DNA of 64,000 nucleotides from CAZEAN01 sp964510225 (GCA_964510225.1 CAZEAN010000012.1:7855-71854), one strand, 5' to 3'; numbered from the stretch's first letter, positions 25,954-35,299 are shown. Made by a program: numbers and translations. Notes: generated by a model from the letters alone, not told the origin.

Positions 25954-26829
25954 ATGGTGTCGATTGCGTTGATCCTAGTCCTTCTGATCGGCATCTCGTT
26001 TGTGGTCGGTTGGGAATTACCAGGGACCACGATCCGACGCCCTGCTGTCATGGGGATCCTGAATCTCACACCCGATAGCTTCTCTGACGGCGGCAGGTTC
26101 AACGACATTGAAGTCGCCACGGCCCGAGCCGCAGAACTGGAAGCGCTCGGGGCGGACGTGATCGATCTCGGTGGCGAGTCGAGCCGTCCTGGAGCGAAGT
26201 CGGTACCTCTCGACGAAGAGATCCGACGCGTGATCCCTGTCATCGAGCAGATTACTGATCAGCTCAAGATCCCTATTTCCGTCGACACGATGAAGCCTGA
26301 GTTGGCGTCCCGGGCGATTCAGTTAGGGGCGTCCATCATCAACGATATCCGAGGTCTTGAAGATGACCGGATGGTGGAAGTCGTTGCAAATGCCGACGTC
26401 GGCGTGGTCCTGATGCATATCAAAGGGACCCCGATGACAATGCAAAATAATCCTTCGTACGACAATGTCTGCGACGAAGTTTTCACTTACTTGGATCAAC
26501 GCATTAGTCGGGCCGAATCAGCTGGGATTCGTCGGAGCCGCATAGCCATCGACCCCGGAATCGGCTTTGGAAAGTCGTCAAGTCACAATCTCGCGTTGCT
26601 TCAGTCGATTGACCGCCTCCGGACCTTCGGGTGCCCGATCTTGATCGGAACTTCCCGGAAGCGGTTTCTTTGGGGGCTCACTCAACGCGAGGTTGAAGAC
26701 CGGCTTGTAGGGTCGGTCGTCTCGTCACTCGCAAGCCTCGTCGGGGGCGCCGATATCGTCCGCGTTCATGACGTCGGAGGGATGGTCGATGCGATCACTG
26801 TCTGGCGAGCGATCCGTGGCATCGATTAA
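25954..26829 (+). CDS. folP: Dihydropteroate synthase, with a possible N-terminal membrane helix
   Basis: Joins p-aminobenzoate to hydroxymethyl-dihydropterin diphosphate in folate synthesis. Core motifs: RPAVMGILNLTPDSFSDGG, DLGGESSRPGA, SVDTMKPELA, IINDIRG, IDPGIGFGKS, ILIGTSRKRFL and VRVHDV. From the ATG at 25954 the product is 291 residues, and residues 2-24 are a continuous hydrophobic stretch (VSIALILVLLIGISFVVGW). This is unusual because DHPS is normally soluble. A start at the GTG near 26003 would remove most of it but has no ribosome binding site. An upstream GTG at 25915 overlaps the preceding gene. Confidence 0.95.
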   Translation: MVSIALILVLLIGISFVVGWELPGTTIRRPAVMGILNLTPDSFSDGGRFNDIEVATARAAELEALGADVIDLGGESSRPGAKSVPLDEEIRRVIPVIEQITDQLKIPISVDTMKPELASRAIQLGASIINDIRGLEDDRMVEVVANADVGVVLMHIKGTPMTMQNNPSYDNVCDEVFTYLDQRISRAESAGIRRSRIAIDPGIGFGKSSSHNLALLQSIDRLRTFGCPILIGTSRKRFLWGLTQREVEDRLVGSVVSSLASLVGGADIVRVHDVGGMVDAITVWRAIRGID

Positions 26830-26859
26830 CCAACAAACTAAAAATTGGTTGAAGCGATC

Positions 26860-28137
26860 ATGAGTGTCCTCACAGAGTCCGTAACCCTCCAGAGCTATTG
26901 CCTCGAGCTTGCTCGGCAAGCCAGAGAAGCTTCGCAACAACTCAAGACGACTCGCGGTGACTCTAAGGATCGCTGGCTCAAGGCTGCAGCGTCCGCGATT
27001 CGTCAACGATCTTCGGAGATCTTCGAGGCCAATCAGCTCGATCTCGAAGCCGCGCCTGGACATGGACTAAGTAGTGCCGCGATTGATCGTCTCCGGCTCG
27101 ATCAGAAGCGGATCGACTCAATCGCTGCCGCGCTCAACCAGATTGCAGACCTTCGGGACCCTGTCGGCGAGGTGATCGCAGCGGAGAACCGACCGAACGG
27201 GCTCTCGATCTCAAAGATCCGCGTTCCGCTCGGCGTCATCTTCATGATGTACGAGAGCCGTCCCAACGTAACGGCGGACGCAGCGGCCCTCTCTCTGAAG
27301 AGCGGCAACGCAGTGATCCTCCGAGGCGGAAAGGAAGCTAAGGAAACGAACCTGAGCATCTTCCGGATCCTGGTCGACCAACTCGAGACCGCGGGTCTTC
27401 CCCGTTATGCACTCCAATATGTCGATAAGACCGATCGAGAAGCAGTCGGGCACCTGCTCCAGTTGTCTGAGTTCATCGATCTCGCGATTCCTCGAGGTGG
27501 TCCGGGATTGATCCAACGGGTCGCATCCGAAGCAAAGATGCCGGTCTTGAAACATGATGCTGGCCTCTGCCACGTTTACATTGACGCTGCTGCCGACCCC
27601 AAAATGGCGATTGAGATTGCGGTTAACTCCAAGGCACAAAGGCCTGGCGTTTGTAATGCGGCGGAGACTCTCTTGATTCACCAGGCAATTGCTCCAAAAC
27701 TCCTCCCGCAACTTGCCCAAGTTTTTGAAGAAGAAGGGGTCGAATTAAGGGGCGATCATCAGTGCCGGACGATCTGTCCCGGACTCCGCTCTGCGACCGT
27801 CGAGGACTGGGGGACGGAGTATCTCGACCGGATCCTCGCCATCAGAGTGGTGGAATCGATCAGCGAGGCGATCGCACACATCGGTGAATATGGTTCGGGA
27901 CACACCGATGCCATCGTTACCAACGATCTCAAGGCAGCTCGACAATTCACAACCGAAGTCGACAGTGCAGCAGTCTTGGTTAATGCCAGCACTCGATTCA
28001 ACGATGGCGGTGAGCTTGGCCTCGGCGCGGAGATTGGGATCAGTACGGACCGATTCCATGCACGTGGCCCTTGCGGTCTCCGTGAACTCACGACGACTAA
28101 GTGGATCGTGATCGGCGACGGTCAAGTAAGAACCTAA
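26860..28137 (+). CDS. proA: Gamma-glutamyl phosphate reductase
   Basis: Reduces gamma-glutamyl phosphate to glutamate semialdehyde in proline synthesis. 425 residues from the ATG at 26860; a TTG at 26845 would add five. Motifs: VPLGVIFMMYESRPNVTADA, LILRGGKE-type AVILRGGKEAKETN, IPRGGPGLI, HDAGLCHVYID, and the catalytic Cys in RPGVCNAAETLL. The C-terminus DRFHARGPCGLRELTT is typical. The partner kinase proB is not adjacent. It ends 20 bp from the convergent SDR gene. Confidence 0.97.
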   Translation: MSVLTESVTLQSYCLELARQAREASQQLKTTRGDSKDRWLKAAASAIRQRSSEIFEANQLDLEAAPGHGLSSAAIDRLRLDQKRIDSIAAALNQIADLRDPVGEVIAAENRPNGLSISKIRVPLGVIFMMYESRPNVTADAAALSLKSGNAVILRGGKEAKETNLSIFRILVDQLETAGLPRYALQYVDKTDREAVGHLLQLSEFIDLAIPRGGPGLIQRVASEAKMPVLKHDAGLCHVYIDAAADPKMAIEIAVNSKAQRPGVCNAAETLLIHQAIAPKLLPQLAQVFEEEGVELRGDHQCRTICPGLRSATVEDWGTEYLDRILAIRVVESISEAIAHIGEYGSGHTDAIVTNDLKAARQFTTEVDSAAVLVNASTRFNDGGELGLGAEIGISTDRFHARGPCGLRELTTTKWIVIGDGQVRT

Positions 28138-28157
28138 TTGAAGCGTTCATCTTTGGA

Positions 28158-29048
28158 CTATTGATCTCTAATTACAGCCAGAGAACGCTCCAACCCGGAC
28201 TCGATCGACTCCGGCACGAGTCCTGGCAAGCGTTCTGAAAGTAGGTCGGTTCGGAGCGAGACATCGGCAGGTCGAGGTTCCGGCGACGGGACGTCAGCTT
28301 GTCGATTGGGCTGAATCAAAGCAGGATCGCGATCCATCGCCTCAGCAAAACGTTGGGCCAATTGGAATCGATTCAACCGTTCCTGGCCTCCGAGATGGAT
28401 CACCCCATTGATCTCTCTCCTCTTGACGAGCTGAATCAGCAAGAGGCCGGCGGTCGCGTAATCGAGCGGGGTCCTCCACTCGTCCCCAAAGAAAGATCGA
28501 GACTCCCCCTTCGATAGAGCGGTTTTGAGGGCATCGAAGAAAGTTGGCCGTCCCGATGCTGAAGGTCCGTAAAGCAGGCTGAGCCGAGCCGCGAGTTGGT
28601 CACCATCTCGGTAAAGAGACTCTTCAGCCTTCAATTTCGTTCGACCGTATTCGAGAACTGGCTCGGCCGGATCAGACTCTGAACGCCAACCCAGTGACCC
28701 ATCGAAGACCAGATCGGTCGACGCGAGAATCAATCGAGTCTGATGATGGAAGGACCACTCGGCGAGTTGCGCGGTGGCGTCAATGTTGAGTCGTTGCGCC
28801 ATCAGAGGATCCCGGAAGGCGTCTGCGACCCGGCTGACCGCAGCAAGATGGATAATCCCTTCCGGACGATCCTGATTCAGCGCTTCGTGAACCGCCTGAG
28901 AGTCGGTCAGGTCCAAACTCCGAGCATTCGGAGAGGAGGTCGAGGATGTCGGGCCATTCCAAGGGATGACGAAATCGTCAGATTGCTGAAGCAGACGGAT
29001 CAGATAGGTGCCGAGTTGACCACTTGCGCCGGTAATAATGATCCGCAT
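28158..29048 (-). CDS. dTDP-4-dehydrorhamnose reductase-like SDR
   Basis: Extended short-chain reductase resembling RfbD, 296 residues from the ATG at 29048. The longer frame upstream carries no family sequence. Motifs: IITGASGQLGTYLIRLLQ (nucleotide binding), INLAAVSRV-like IIHLAAVSRVADAF, ASTDLVFDG, and catalytic Tyr/Lys in EYGRTKLKAE. RTPLDYATAG and NGVIHLGGQERLNRF are typical of this branch. It could act on a sugar nucleotide for the polysaccharides made elsewhere, but no other rhamnose genes (rfbA, B, C) are nearby. It diverges from the ParB-like gene across 129 bp. Confidence 0.8.
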   Translation of the reverse strand: MRIIITGASGQLGTYLIRLLQQSDDFVIPWNGPTSSTSSPNARSLDLTDSQAVHEALNQDRPEGIIHLAAVSRVADAFRDPLMAQRLNIDATAQLAEWSFHHQTRLILASTDLVFDGSLGWRSESDPAEPVLEYGRTKLKAEESLYRDGDQLAARLSLLYGPSASGRPTFFDALKTALSKGESRSFFGDEWRTPLDYATAGLLLIQLVKRREINGVIHLGGQERLNRFQLAQRFAEAMDRDPALIQPNRQADVPSPEPRPADVSLRTDLLSERLPGLVPESIESGLERSLAVIRDQ

Positions 29049-29177
29049 CGGACCTGAGTTCTCCTCAAGTTGTGGTTCTCGGAGGGTATCCGATCCGATA
29101 GAAAAGCCAAGGTTGCTTGACAGGGATAGAAATGGTCGGTCCAGAGTTCTGAGATCGAAGGCCAAGGAGGGCCTCCG

Positions 29178-30086
29178 GTGGTCACCCGAACGTTTGCCGT
29201 CGACGAGTTGGTCCTTGACGACTCATTCAACCTCCGTGACCACCTCGATCCTGAGGCTATTGAACGGTATACCGAGTCCATCGAGGATTTGCCTCCTGTC
29301 ACCGTCTTCGAAATCGAGGATCAGTGGGTACTCGTCGACGGATTCCATCGTCATGCAGCCTCGGTCGCCATGGGGCGCGCATCGATTGACGCCGTCCTCC
29401 ACCAAGGAACCTTCGAAGACGCCCTCCTCTTCGCCTCCTCGGCGAATCTGAAGCACGGGCTTCCACTTCGACGTCAAGAGCGACGAAGAGCGGTCGAGAT
29501 CCGACTCCGGCTACAACCAGAGAGTTCAGACCGCTCGCTTTCTAAAGAACTCGGCGTGAGTCGAGATCTCGTAGCGCGAGTCCGACTCGACCTCGTCCAG
29601 GCGGGTCAAATTGACGCGGTCGAAGGTCGAGTCGGAGCAGACGGTAAAGTCTATCCCTCACCACCGACGCGGATCCCGGAGTTGGAACGCGTTCCGCAAG
29701 AGCCTGGTCCGGACTCGACTGGCGGTAGTCGCGATACAGAGCCGAAACGGCCTGGGAATCGGTCACGCGAAAGTGGCGAAGGGCTGCAACCAACGGAATC
29801 CCCTTTGGCTTCCGCTTCAGGATTACCCGACGCCAAGCAGCTTGCACAAGCTGCTCCCGTCGAGCCTGGGATCCCCACGATCGACGAGATGCTCGAGCTG
29901 ATGACAAGGCAACTCATGGAAGTCGCCTGCTGGATGGAGGAACCCGGGTTTGGTCTCGGTTTTCAAGACGCGAGTCCACAAGCCCAACGCCGACTTCGAG
30001 CCGTGGTCGGACTGCTCTCCGACCATCTCGCCAAACTCGAATCCGGCGATGCCATTGAAACGAGTCAGCACTCAAGCGATATCTAA
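29178..30086 (+). CDS. ParB/sulfiredoxin-fold protein with HTH
   Basis: DNA-binding-type protein of 302 residues. Residues 1-75 match the ParB/Srx N-terminal fold, with LVDGFHRHAASVAMG containing the conserved basic patch. A helix-turn-helix lies at about 95-135 (RSLSKELGVSRDLVARVR). The middle (about 150-220) is Pro/Ser/Gly-rich and low in complexity. The C-terminal 80 residues are helical with no known motif. The GTG start has AAGGAGG seven bases upstream. There is no ParA or parS neighbour, so a chromosome-partition role is doubtful and a regulatory role more likely. It is followed by a membrane glycosyltransferase 58 bp away. Confidence 0.8.
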   Translation: MVTRTFAVDELVLDDSFNLRDHLDPEAIERYTESIEDLPPVTVFEIEDQWVLVDGFHRHAASVAMGRASIDAVLHQGTFEDALLFASSANLKHGLPLRRQERRRAVEIRLRLQPESSDRSLSKELGVSRDLVARVRLDLVQAGQIDAVEGRVGADGKVYPSPPTRIPELERVPQEPGPDSTGGSRDTEPKRPGNRSRESGEGLQPTESPLASASGLPDAKQLAQAAPVEPGIPTIDEMLELMTRQLMEVACWMEEPGFGLGFQDASPQAQRRLRAVVGLLSDHLAKLESGDAIETSQHSSDI

Positions 30087-30143
30087 GACATCTTAGTGTC
30101 TGCGGGAAACACCCGGATTGAACCAAACGGTTGAGGGTCCCTT

Positions 30144-31892
30144 ATGTTCGGAGCGCAGCTTCAGACCGATTCCAAAAGGATTCTCGACCAATGGGCGACT
30201 CTTTTTGTCGGTCTTGGGATTGTCATCCGACTGGTCCGCTTTGCGCTCCGCTATCCTCTGTGGCATGATGAAGCGTTCATCGCGGCCAATTTCATAGGCC
30301 AATCGTATCAAGACTTATCGGGATCACTTCGGTACCTCCAAGTCAGCCCCATTCTCTTTCTCTGGATCGAGAAATCGATTGTTGATCTCTTCGGATTCAA
30401 CGAGTGGTCTCTCCGGCTCTTTCCACTTTGTTGCTCGATTGGTGGTCTCATCCTCTTCCAGCGACTTGTGAAGGAGATTGCTCACGGTTGGGCCTATCCG
30501 TTTTGCGTGGCTTTTCTCGCGGTTGCGTACTCTCCGATCCGTCATGGCAATGAAGTGAAATCTTATGCCGCTGATTTATTCGTTGCGACTGCCTTTGTCT
30601 TGATCGCGGTCCGTTGGCTGAATCGAACGCGGAGTCCGAGAGAGTTGCTTCTCTTGTCGGTCTTCATTCCGGTAGCGTTCGGACTCTCACTCCCAGCGAT
30701 CTTCGTTGCGGGGGGGATTGGATTGGCCCTCTTTGCGCCGGCATGGAAGTCTGGTCGCCTCGGTAATCGGGTGGCGATCATCGCGTTTGGTCTTACTGGT
30801 TTGATTTCGTTTTTCATCAACTACCGATTTCACCTCTCCGTCGTGAGTTTTCCAGAGCTAAGGGACGAATACTTGGTCCCGTACTGGGCAGCGTCGTTTC
30901 CGCCGTTTGAAAACGGGCTCGGAGCGACCATGCTCTGGTTCTTTAGGATCCATCTTGGGAACCTCTTTGCCTATCCAGTCGGTGGGGAATCGGGGCTTAG
31001 TTTACTGACCTTTGTCGCAGTAATGGTCGGAGTAATTACACTCCTAAAAGGAAGAAAACACGCCTTAGTCGCGGTCCTCCTTGCTCCGTTCCTTCTCAAC
31101 TTGATGGCTGCCGTAATCCGTCGCTATCCTTACGGCGGTGAGGCTCGGATCGCTCAGCACCTCGGACCTTCGATCTGTCTACTCGGAGGTATCGGCCTCA
31201 CCAAAGTCCTGGAGTTCCTCCGGACCGAAACCCGTCGGACCCGGTTCCGGCGGGTCGCGCTGATTGGATTCGTTCTGGTCGGGATTTGCCTGCTGGTCGA
31301 GTCATTGATCCGTCCATATCACATGGCAAGTACGGCGCGCGATCGATCCTTTGGACGATGGTTCTGGAGTACGGCGCGCACCGATGTCCCTCGATTCGAA
31401 TCGAAGCACGATCTCGGCCTTGATTTCGAGCCGAACCAATGGCGCACCGGGATTTCGTCCAGCTATCTCTGCAATCAAATGATTTATGGAAAGCAATCGA
31501 TTGGCGATCCGAGACCGCTACAAATCATTGGTGACGCAAGAGGTCAGTTCGAAATCGTCGTCTTCCAGGTCGATGCGTATCCAGCACCGTTCGAAAACCC
31601 GAGATTCCTGGATTGGCTCTCGAAGATCGAAGCGCAATCAACGTTGACGAATGTGACTTGTTTCAGAGTCAATAAAGGATATCAGCTTCCTGATTGGAAG
31701 GTCAGCCGCTATTGGCTCCTCGAGTTCGAATCAATTGAGCAGGAGCAATTGAAGTCCGACTTGACTCAAATCGAGACCATCAAGCGTTCCCAGCCGTCAA
31801 TCGGGGCAAGTTCTGAGCAGGAATCGGGGTCGATGGCTGCAGCGGCGATCCGCAAGCTCGCCTCAAGACGAGGCCCTGGTCGCGAAAAGTAA
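30144..31892 (+). CDS. GT39/ArnT-like membrane glycosyltransferase
   Basis: Polytopic membrane protein of 582 residues with about 10-12 helices in the first 410 residues. The acidic pair Asp42/Glu43 in PLWHDEAFIA, just after the first helix, is the catalytic mark of dolichyl/undecaprenyl-phosphate-sugar-dependent glycosyltransferases (GT39/GT83). PIRHGNEVKSYAADLF is also typical. GAGGG lies before the ATG. The last 42 residues overlap, on the opposite strand, the coding sequence of the cobalamin-binding-like gene, and look like a low-complexity tail. Donor and acceptor sugars are unknown. Confidence 0.82.
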   Translation: MFGAQLQTDSKRILDQWATLFVGLGIVIRLVRFALRYPLWHDEAFIAANFIGQSYQDLSGSLRYLQVSPILFLWIEKSIVDLFGFNEWSLRLFPLCCSIGGLILFQRLVKEIAHGWAYPFCVAFLAVAYSPIRHGNEVKSYAADLFVATAFVLIAVRWLNRTRSPRELLLLSVFIPVAFGLSLPAIFVAGGIGLALFAPAWKSGRLGNRVAIIAFGLTGLISFFINYRFHLSVVSFPELRDEYLVPYWAASFPPFENGLGATMLWFFRIHLGNLFAYPVGGESGLSLLTFVAVMVGVITLLKGRKHALVAVLLAPFLLNLMAAVIRRYPYGGEARIAQHLGPSICLLGGIGLTKVLEFLRTETRRTRFRRVALIGFVLVGICLLVESLIRPYHMASTARDRSFGRWFWSTARTDVPRFESKHDLGLDFEPNQWRTGISSSYLCNQMIYGKQSIGDPRPLQIIGDARGQFEIVVFQVDAYPAPFENPRFLDWLSKIEAQSTLTNVTCFRVNKGYQLPDWKVSRYWLLEFESIEQEQLKSDLTQIETIKRSQPSIGASSEQESGSMAAAAIRKLASRRGPGREK

Positions 31893-32677
31893 GCCGACCC
31901 GTCCACGAGACTTACCAGCCCACTACGGACCGCGCGGAGTTGGTCCCAGCCCGGGCGTTCGGAAAGGTGGGCCAACTCGTGTCGTGTCCGTTCTAGATCA
32001 AATCCACAAGGGGCAATGATCAAGACCTCGGGATCAGCACTGACAAGTGATTCCCATGTCATTCGCCCCGAGGCTTGACCCGATTCAGCGATCAACTCTT
32101 CCCCCCCAGCATCGTGGATGATTTCTGGGTTCCAGTGCCCCGACCGATAGAGTGGATCGGTCCATTCGAGATGGACGACCGTGGGTCTGGTCCGACTACT
32201 ACGTCTACGACGGACCTCGTCTTTCGTCGCCCGGTAGCGGTCGATGAGATCCTCGGCCTCCGTGCTTGAGTTAAGGAGTTCGCCGACACGACGAAAGACT
32301 TCGAAAACTCCCTCAAGACTGGTCGGATTCACACTTTCGACGTGGGCCGCTGTCCGGCATTCCGCTGCAATTGAGCGGACCTGGGCTTCGTTCACAGCAC
32401 AGACATCACACTGGGTTTGTGTGAGGATGAGGTCAGGTTCGAGCGATTCGAGTAGCTCACGATTGAGCTCGTAGAGACTCCCCCCCTGCTCCGTGACCAT
32501 CTGGTCGATTTGTAGCGAGTCGGTACTGGTCGGGCTGATTCTACTGCGGGTCAGGCGGGGTAGTTCTCCGACATCGGCAGGGTAATCGCATTCGTGCGTA
32601 ACGCCGACAAGTGATTCACGATGTCCGAGAGCACAGAGAAGCTCGGTCAGTGAGGGGAGGAGACTAACGATCCGCAT
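31766..32677 (-). CDS. Cobalamin-binding-like periplasmic-binding-fold protein (BtuF family)
   Basis: Class III solute-binding-fold protein, 303 residues from the ATG at 32677. The product starts directly with RIVSLLPSLTELLCALG, so no signal peptide is present. Family motifs: LVGVTHECDYP, LEPDLILTQTQCDVCAV (two Cys close together), GMTW-like GRMTWESLVSADPEVLIIAPCGF, and DGSAYFSRPGPRLEASLRI near the end. Cytosolic or signal-less members of this family occur in bacteria without adjacent permease genes, as here. It starts 48 bp after an M16 peptidase gene. Its 3' end overlaps the convergent GT39 gene by 127 bp, which includes the conserved GPRLEA segment. Ligand unknown. Confidence 0.82.
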   Translation of the reverse strand: MRIVSLLPSLTELLCALGHRESLVGVTHECDYPADVGELPRLTRSRISPTSTDSLQIDQMVTEQGGSLYELNRELLESLEPDLILTQTQCDVCAVNEAQVRSIAAECRTAAHVESVNPTSLEGVFEVFRRVGELLNSSTEAEDLIDRYRATKDEVRRRRSSRTRPTVVHLEWTDPLYRSGHWNPEIIHDAGGEELIAESGQASGRMTWESLVSADPEVLIIAPCGFDLERTRHELAHLSERPGWDQLRAVRSGLVSLVDGSAYFSRPGPRLEASLRIAAAAIDPDSCSELAPIDGWERLMVSI

Positions 32678-32725
32678 TCTGATATCTATCCTAGGTTTCG
32701 GATGGGAGTCAGAAGCCAATCAGAC

Positions 32726-33964
32726 TCACGATTGGTTCAATTTCAGATCCGGCCCAACGCCAACAACCGTGAACGGGAAGAGTGGATACTGTTCTAAAAC
32801 GCGTCGAATCGAATCCAGTGTGACTTCGGAGCAACGCCTCATCTCATCCTCAACTGAGAGATAGGTCCGCTGGTAGGCCCAGTGAGAGCCGACTGGCATC
32901 ATTCGACCCATGGATCGCTCACTTCGGAGCACGAGCTGCGCGAGGACCTTGTTCTTGGCCCGTTCCAATTCTTCTGCGGTCGGCCCTTCCGCCATCATTT
33001 TTTGATACGCGGCCGTGAGTCTTCCGAGGTTGGCCTCGGCATCATTCGGCCCACAACTGAGGAATGAGTAGAAAGCGCCGGTGCCCTGATAATCTTGGTA
33101 GCTCAGCTCGGCGGCATCGGCATAACCAGGGTCGATCAGATCCCAGTAAAGCCTTGAGCCCGAATGGTCTCCGAGAATCGTCGCCAGTAATGCAGCCGAG
33201 TATCGGTCATCATCTTCGAGTGGTGGGGCATCGGCGACGGTGATCAGGGTGGCTTGGTGGTCATCCACACGATTGATCACCACGAGTTCGCCGACCCCGC
33301 GATGGGGTGAGCTTGATCGACTCGCGGTTCCTTTGTTCCAACTTCCGCAAAGTCGCTCGGCGAGATCCCGGAATTGATTCCACTCCGCGTTCCCGGTAGC
33401 GACGAGAAGCAGATTCGACGCACCATAACGCGCATCGAAATAGGCTCGCATTTGTTCGATCTTGAGATCGCCGACAGATTTCAGCGTGCCGAGCACACTT
33501 CCACCCAAGGGATGGTTACCGAAGTGGGCTGCCTTCGCCGCTTCATAGGCGACCATCATCGGGTTATCGTTATACATGTGAATCTCTTCGAGAATCACTT
33601 GCTTTTCGGTTTCGAAGTCGGTTTCATCAAGCCTTGGCCGGAGGATATCAGCGAGGATCTCCGTCGCCGATCCGAGGTATTCGGGAAGGACACCGGCGTA
33701 GAAGACGGTATCTTCCTCTGAAGTCATCGCATTGTGTTTGGCACCGATTCGATCGAAATCACGATTGACCCTGATCGCATCACGGGTTGGCGTCCCCTTA
33801 AAGACCATGTGTTCCAGAAAGTGAGAAACACCTGCGACCTCGGGTGATTCGTCACGGCTCCCAGTCTTGACAAAGAAGCCAGCCGCCACGGCATGTGCTT
33901 GATTGCTCCGTTCCAGAATGACTTCAAGACCATTGGAGAGAGTATCGTGATGGAATGTCACCAT
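32726..33964 (-). CDS. M16 family zinc metallopeptidase (active subunit)
   Basis: Insulinase/pitrilysin-type peptidase of 412 residues, about the size of a single M16B subunit. The inverted zinc motif HFLEHMVF gives His48, Glu51 and His52, with a downstream acidic helix (EKQVILEEI) providing the third ligand. The domain N-terminus is typical (LSNGLEVILERS). It is preceded by a second M16 gene lacking the zinc motif (51-bp gap). That pairing is common: one catalytic and one substrate-binding subunit form a heterodimer. No signal peptide was recognised, so a cytoplasmic location is likely. Confidence 0.95.
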   Translation of the reverse strand: MVTFHHDTLSNGLEVILERSNQAHAVAAGFFVKTGSRDESPEVAGVSHFLEHMVFKGTPTRDAIRVNRDFDRIGAKHNAMTSEEDTVFYAGVLPEYLGSATEILADILRPRLDETDFETEKQVILEEIHMYNDNPMMVAYEAAKAAHFGNHPLGGSVLGTLKSVGDLKIEQMRAYFDARYGASNLLLVATGNAEWNQFRDLAERLCGSWNKGTASRSSSPHRGVGELVVINRVDDHQATLITVADAPPLEDDDRYSAALLATILGDHSGSRLYWDLIDPGYADAAELSYQDYQGTGAFYSFLSCGPNDAEANLGRLTAAYQKMMAEGPTAEELERAKNKVLAQLVLRSERSMGRMMPVGSHWAYQRTYLSVEDEMRRCSEVTLDSIRRVLEQYPLFPFTVVGVGPDLKLNQS

Positions 33965-34014
33965 TTCATTCCCAGAAGTTGAAGAGAGGATCGAGCGCTC
34001 AAACGAAGTCGACG

Positions 34015-35241
34015 CTACTTCATTTCATTGGGGCCGAGCGTCAGTAGAGTCATCTGATCGAGTTCGAGTCTTGATCCGTACGCACTGACACCATCGGCAG
34101 TGAGTCCATCCAACGCGGCAGAGAGTTCTTCGAGCGATCGGACCCGACCAAGCCGGTACCAGTCTGTCGCTAATGAACTAGATCGACTCATGCTTGACTC
34201 TTGTTGCATAATCAGGCTGCTCTTCAAGCCCGCACGCATCATTTCCAGCTCATCGACGGTCACACCCCCGGCCTTGAGCTTTTGAAGTTCCTCAAGCGTT
34301 ACCTCAAGACCTTCTTGAGCCCGCTCATTGGAGGTTCCAACATAGCAGAGAATCGCTCCGCGATCGCGTGCGACTTGATGGGTAGAGTACACCGAATAGC
34401 AGAGCCCACGTTTCTCACGGACTTCTGTAAAGAGGCGCGATGAGGTCGAGCCGCCCAGAATCGACGTTGCCGCGATTGCGTCGTAATAGGCGGGGTCTTC
34501 GACGGTCACGGAGGGAAAAGCCAACGCGATTTGAGTTTGCTGAGTCTCTTGGGTGATGTGGTCACGTGGGGGTCCGGTCGGAGTTTCCTTCGGTTCTACC
34601 AGTTTGGGTTCATTCCAATCTTCAAAAAGTTCCTTAACTTCGCTGCGGAGTTGTTCCCAGTCGATTGCTCCCGCAACACCAAGAATCGCCCCCTGAGGAC
34701 TTAGTCGTTGGTGATGAGCTTGAAGATCGTCTGATGTCGTTGCCTGGACACCCTCAAGCGTTCCAATGGCCGAACGTCCCCAAGGGTCGAGGAAGTGGCG
34801 ACGACGGAGTTCGTGAATCACCTTCGATCCTGGATCATCTTCCAGGCTCTGCAGCGCTTGTATGCTGAGGGCTCGGATTGGTTCGAGTTCAGTCGGATTT
34901 AAGAGTGGCCTGCGGACCGCATCGGCAAAGAGTTTGAGCGCGGCCAAGAGGTTTTTACCCAAGGTTGCCGCTGAAATGCTGATGTGATAATTCTGAGCAC
35001 CCTCGGAATGTGAGACGCCGAGATCGTCGAGGGCGAAGAGAAATTGACGACTGTTGCGGTCCCCAGCCCCTCGGGTAAGCCAATCAGTCAACATCGATGC
35101 TGATCCGAGTCGGTCGTTCGGCTCGAATGCGACTCCCCCAGGGATCAGAAAGGTGAAGGCCGATGACTGGACATGCGGCATCGGCTCTGCGAGCAGAGTG
35201 AATCCGTTCGGGAACGTTTCCTGGAGGAGCTGCGCGGGCAT
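34015..35241 (-). CDS. M16 family non-catalytic partner subunit
   Basis: A 408-residue M16 fold protein. The N-terminal half has FPNGFTLLAEPMPHVQS but no HxxEH motif, so the zinc site is absent. The C-terminal half keeps the Arg/Tyr pair in REKRGLCYSVYS used for substrate binding. It is therefore the non-catalytic partner of the adjacent active M16 subunit. The start fits the family N-terminus. It lies 58 bp after a GNAT acetyltransferase gene. Confidence 0.93.
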   Translation of the reverse strand: MPAQLLQETFPNGFTLLAEPMPHVQSSAFTFLIPGGVAFEPNDRLGSASMLTDWLTRGAGDRNSRQFLFALDDLGVSHSEGAQNYHISISAATLGKNLLAALKLFADAVRRPLLNPTELEPIRALSIQALQSLEDDPGSKVIHELRRRHFLDPWGRSAIGTLEGVQATTSDDLQAHHQRLSPQGAILGVAGAIDWEQLRSEVKELFEDWNEPKLVEPKETPTGPPRDHITQETQQTQIALAFPSVTVEDPAYYDAIAATSILGGSTSSRLFTEVREKRGLCYSVYSTHQVARDRGAILCYVGTSNERAQEGLEVTLEELQKLKAGGVTVDELEMMRAGLKSSLIMQQESSMSRSSSLATDWYRLGRVRSLEELSAALDGLTADGVSAYGSRLELDQMTLLTLGPNEMK

Positions 35242-35299
35242 AAAGGTTCTCGATCCGTTTTATTGTCGAAACCGTTGATCCCTGTCTGGCGGTTTCTGA

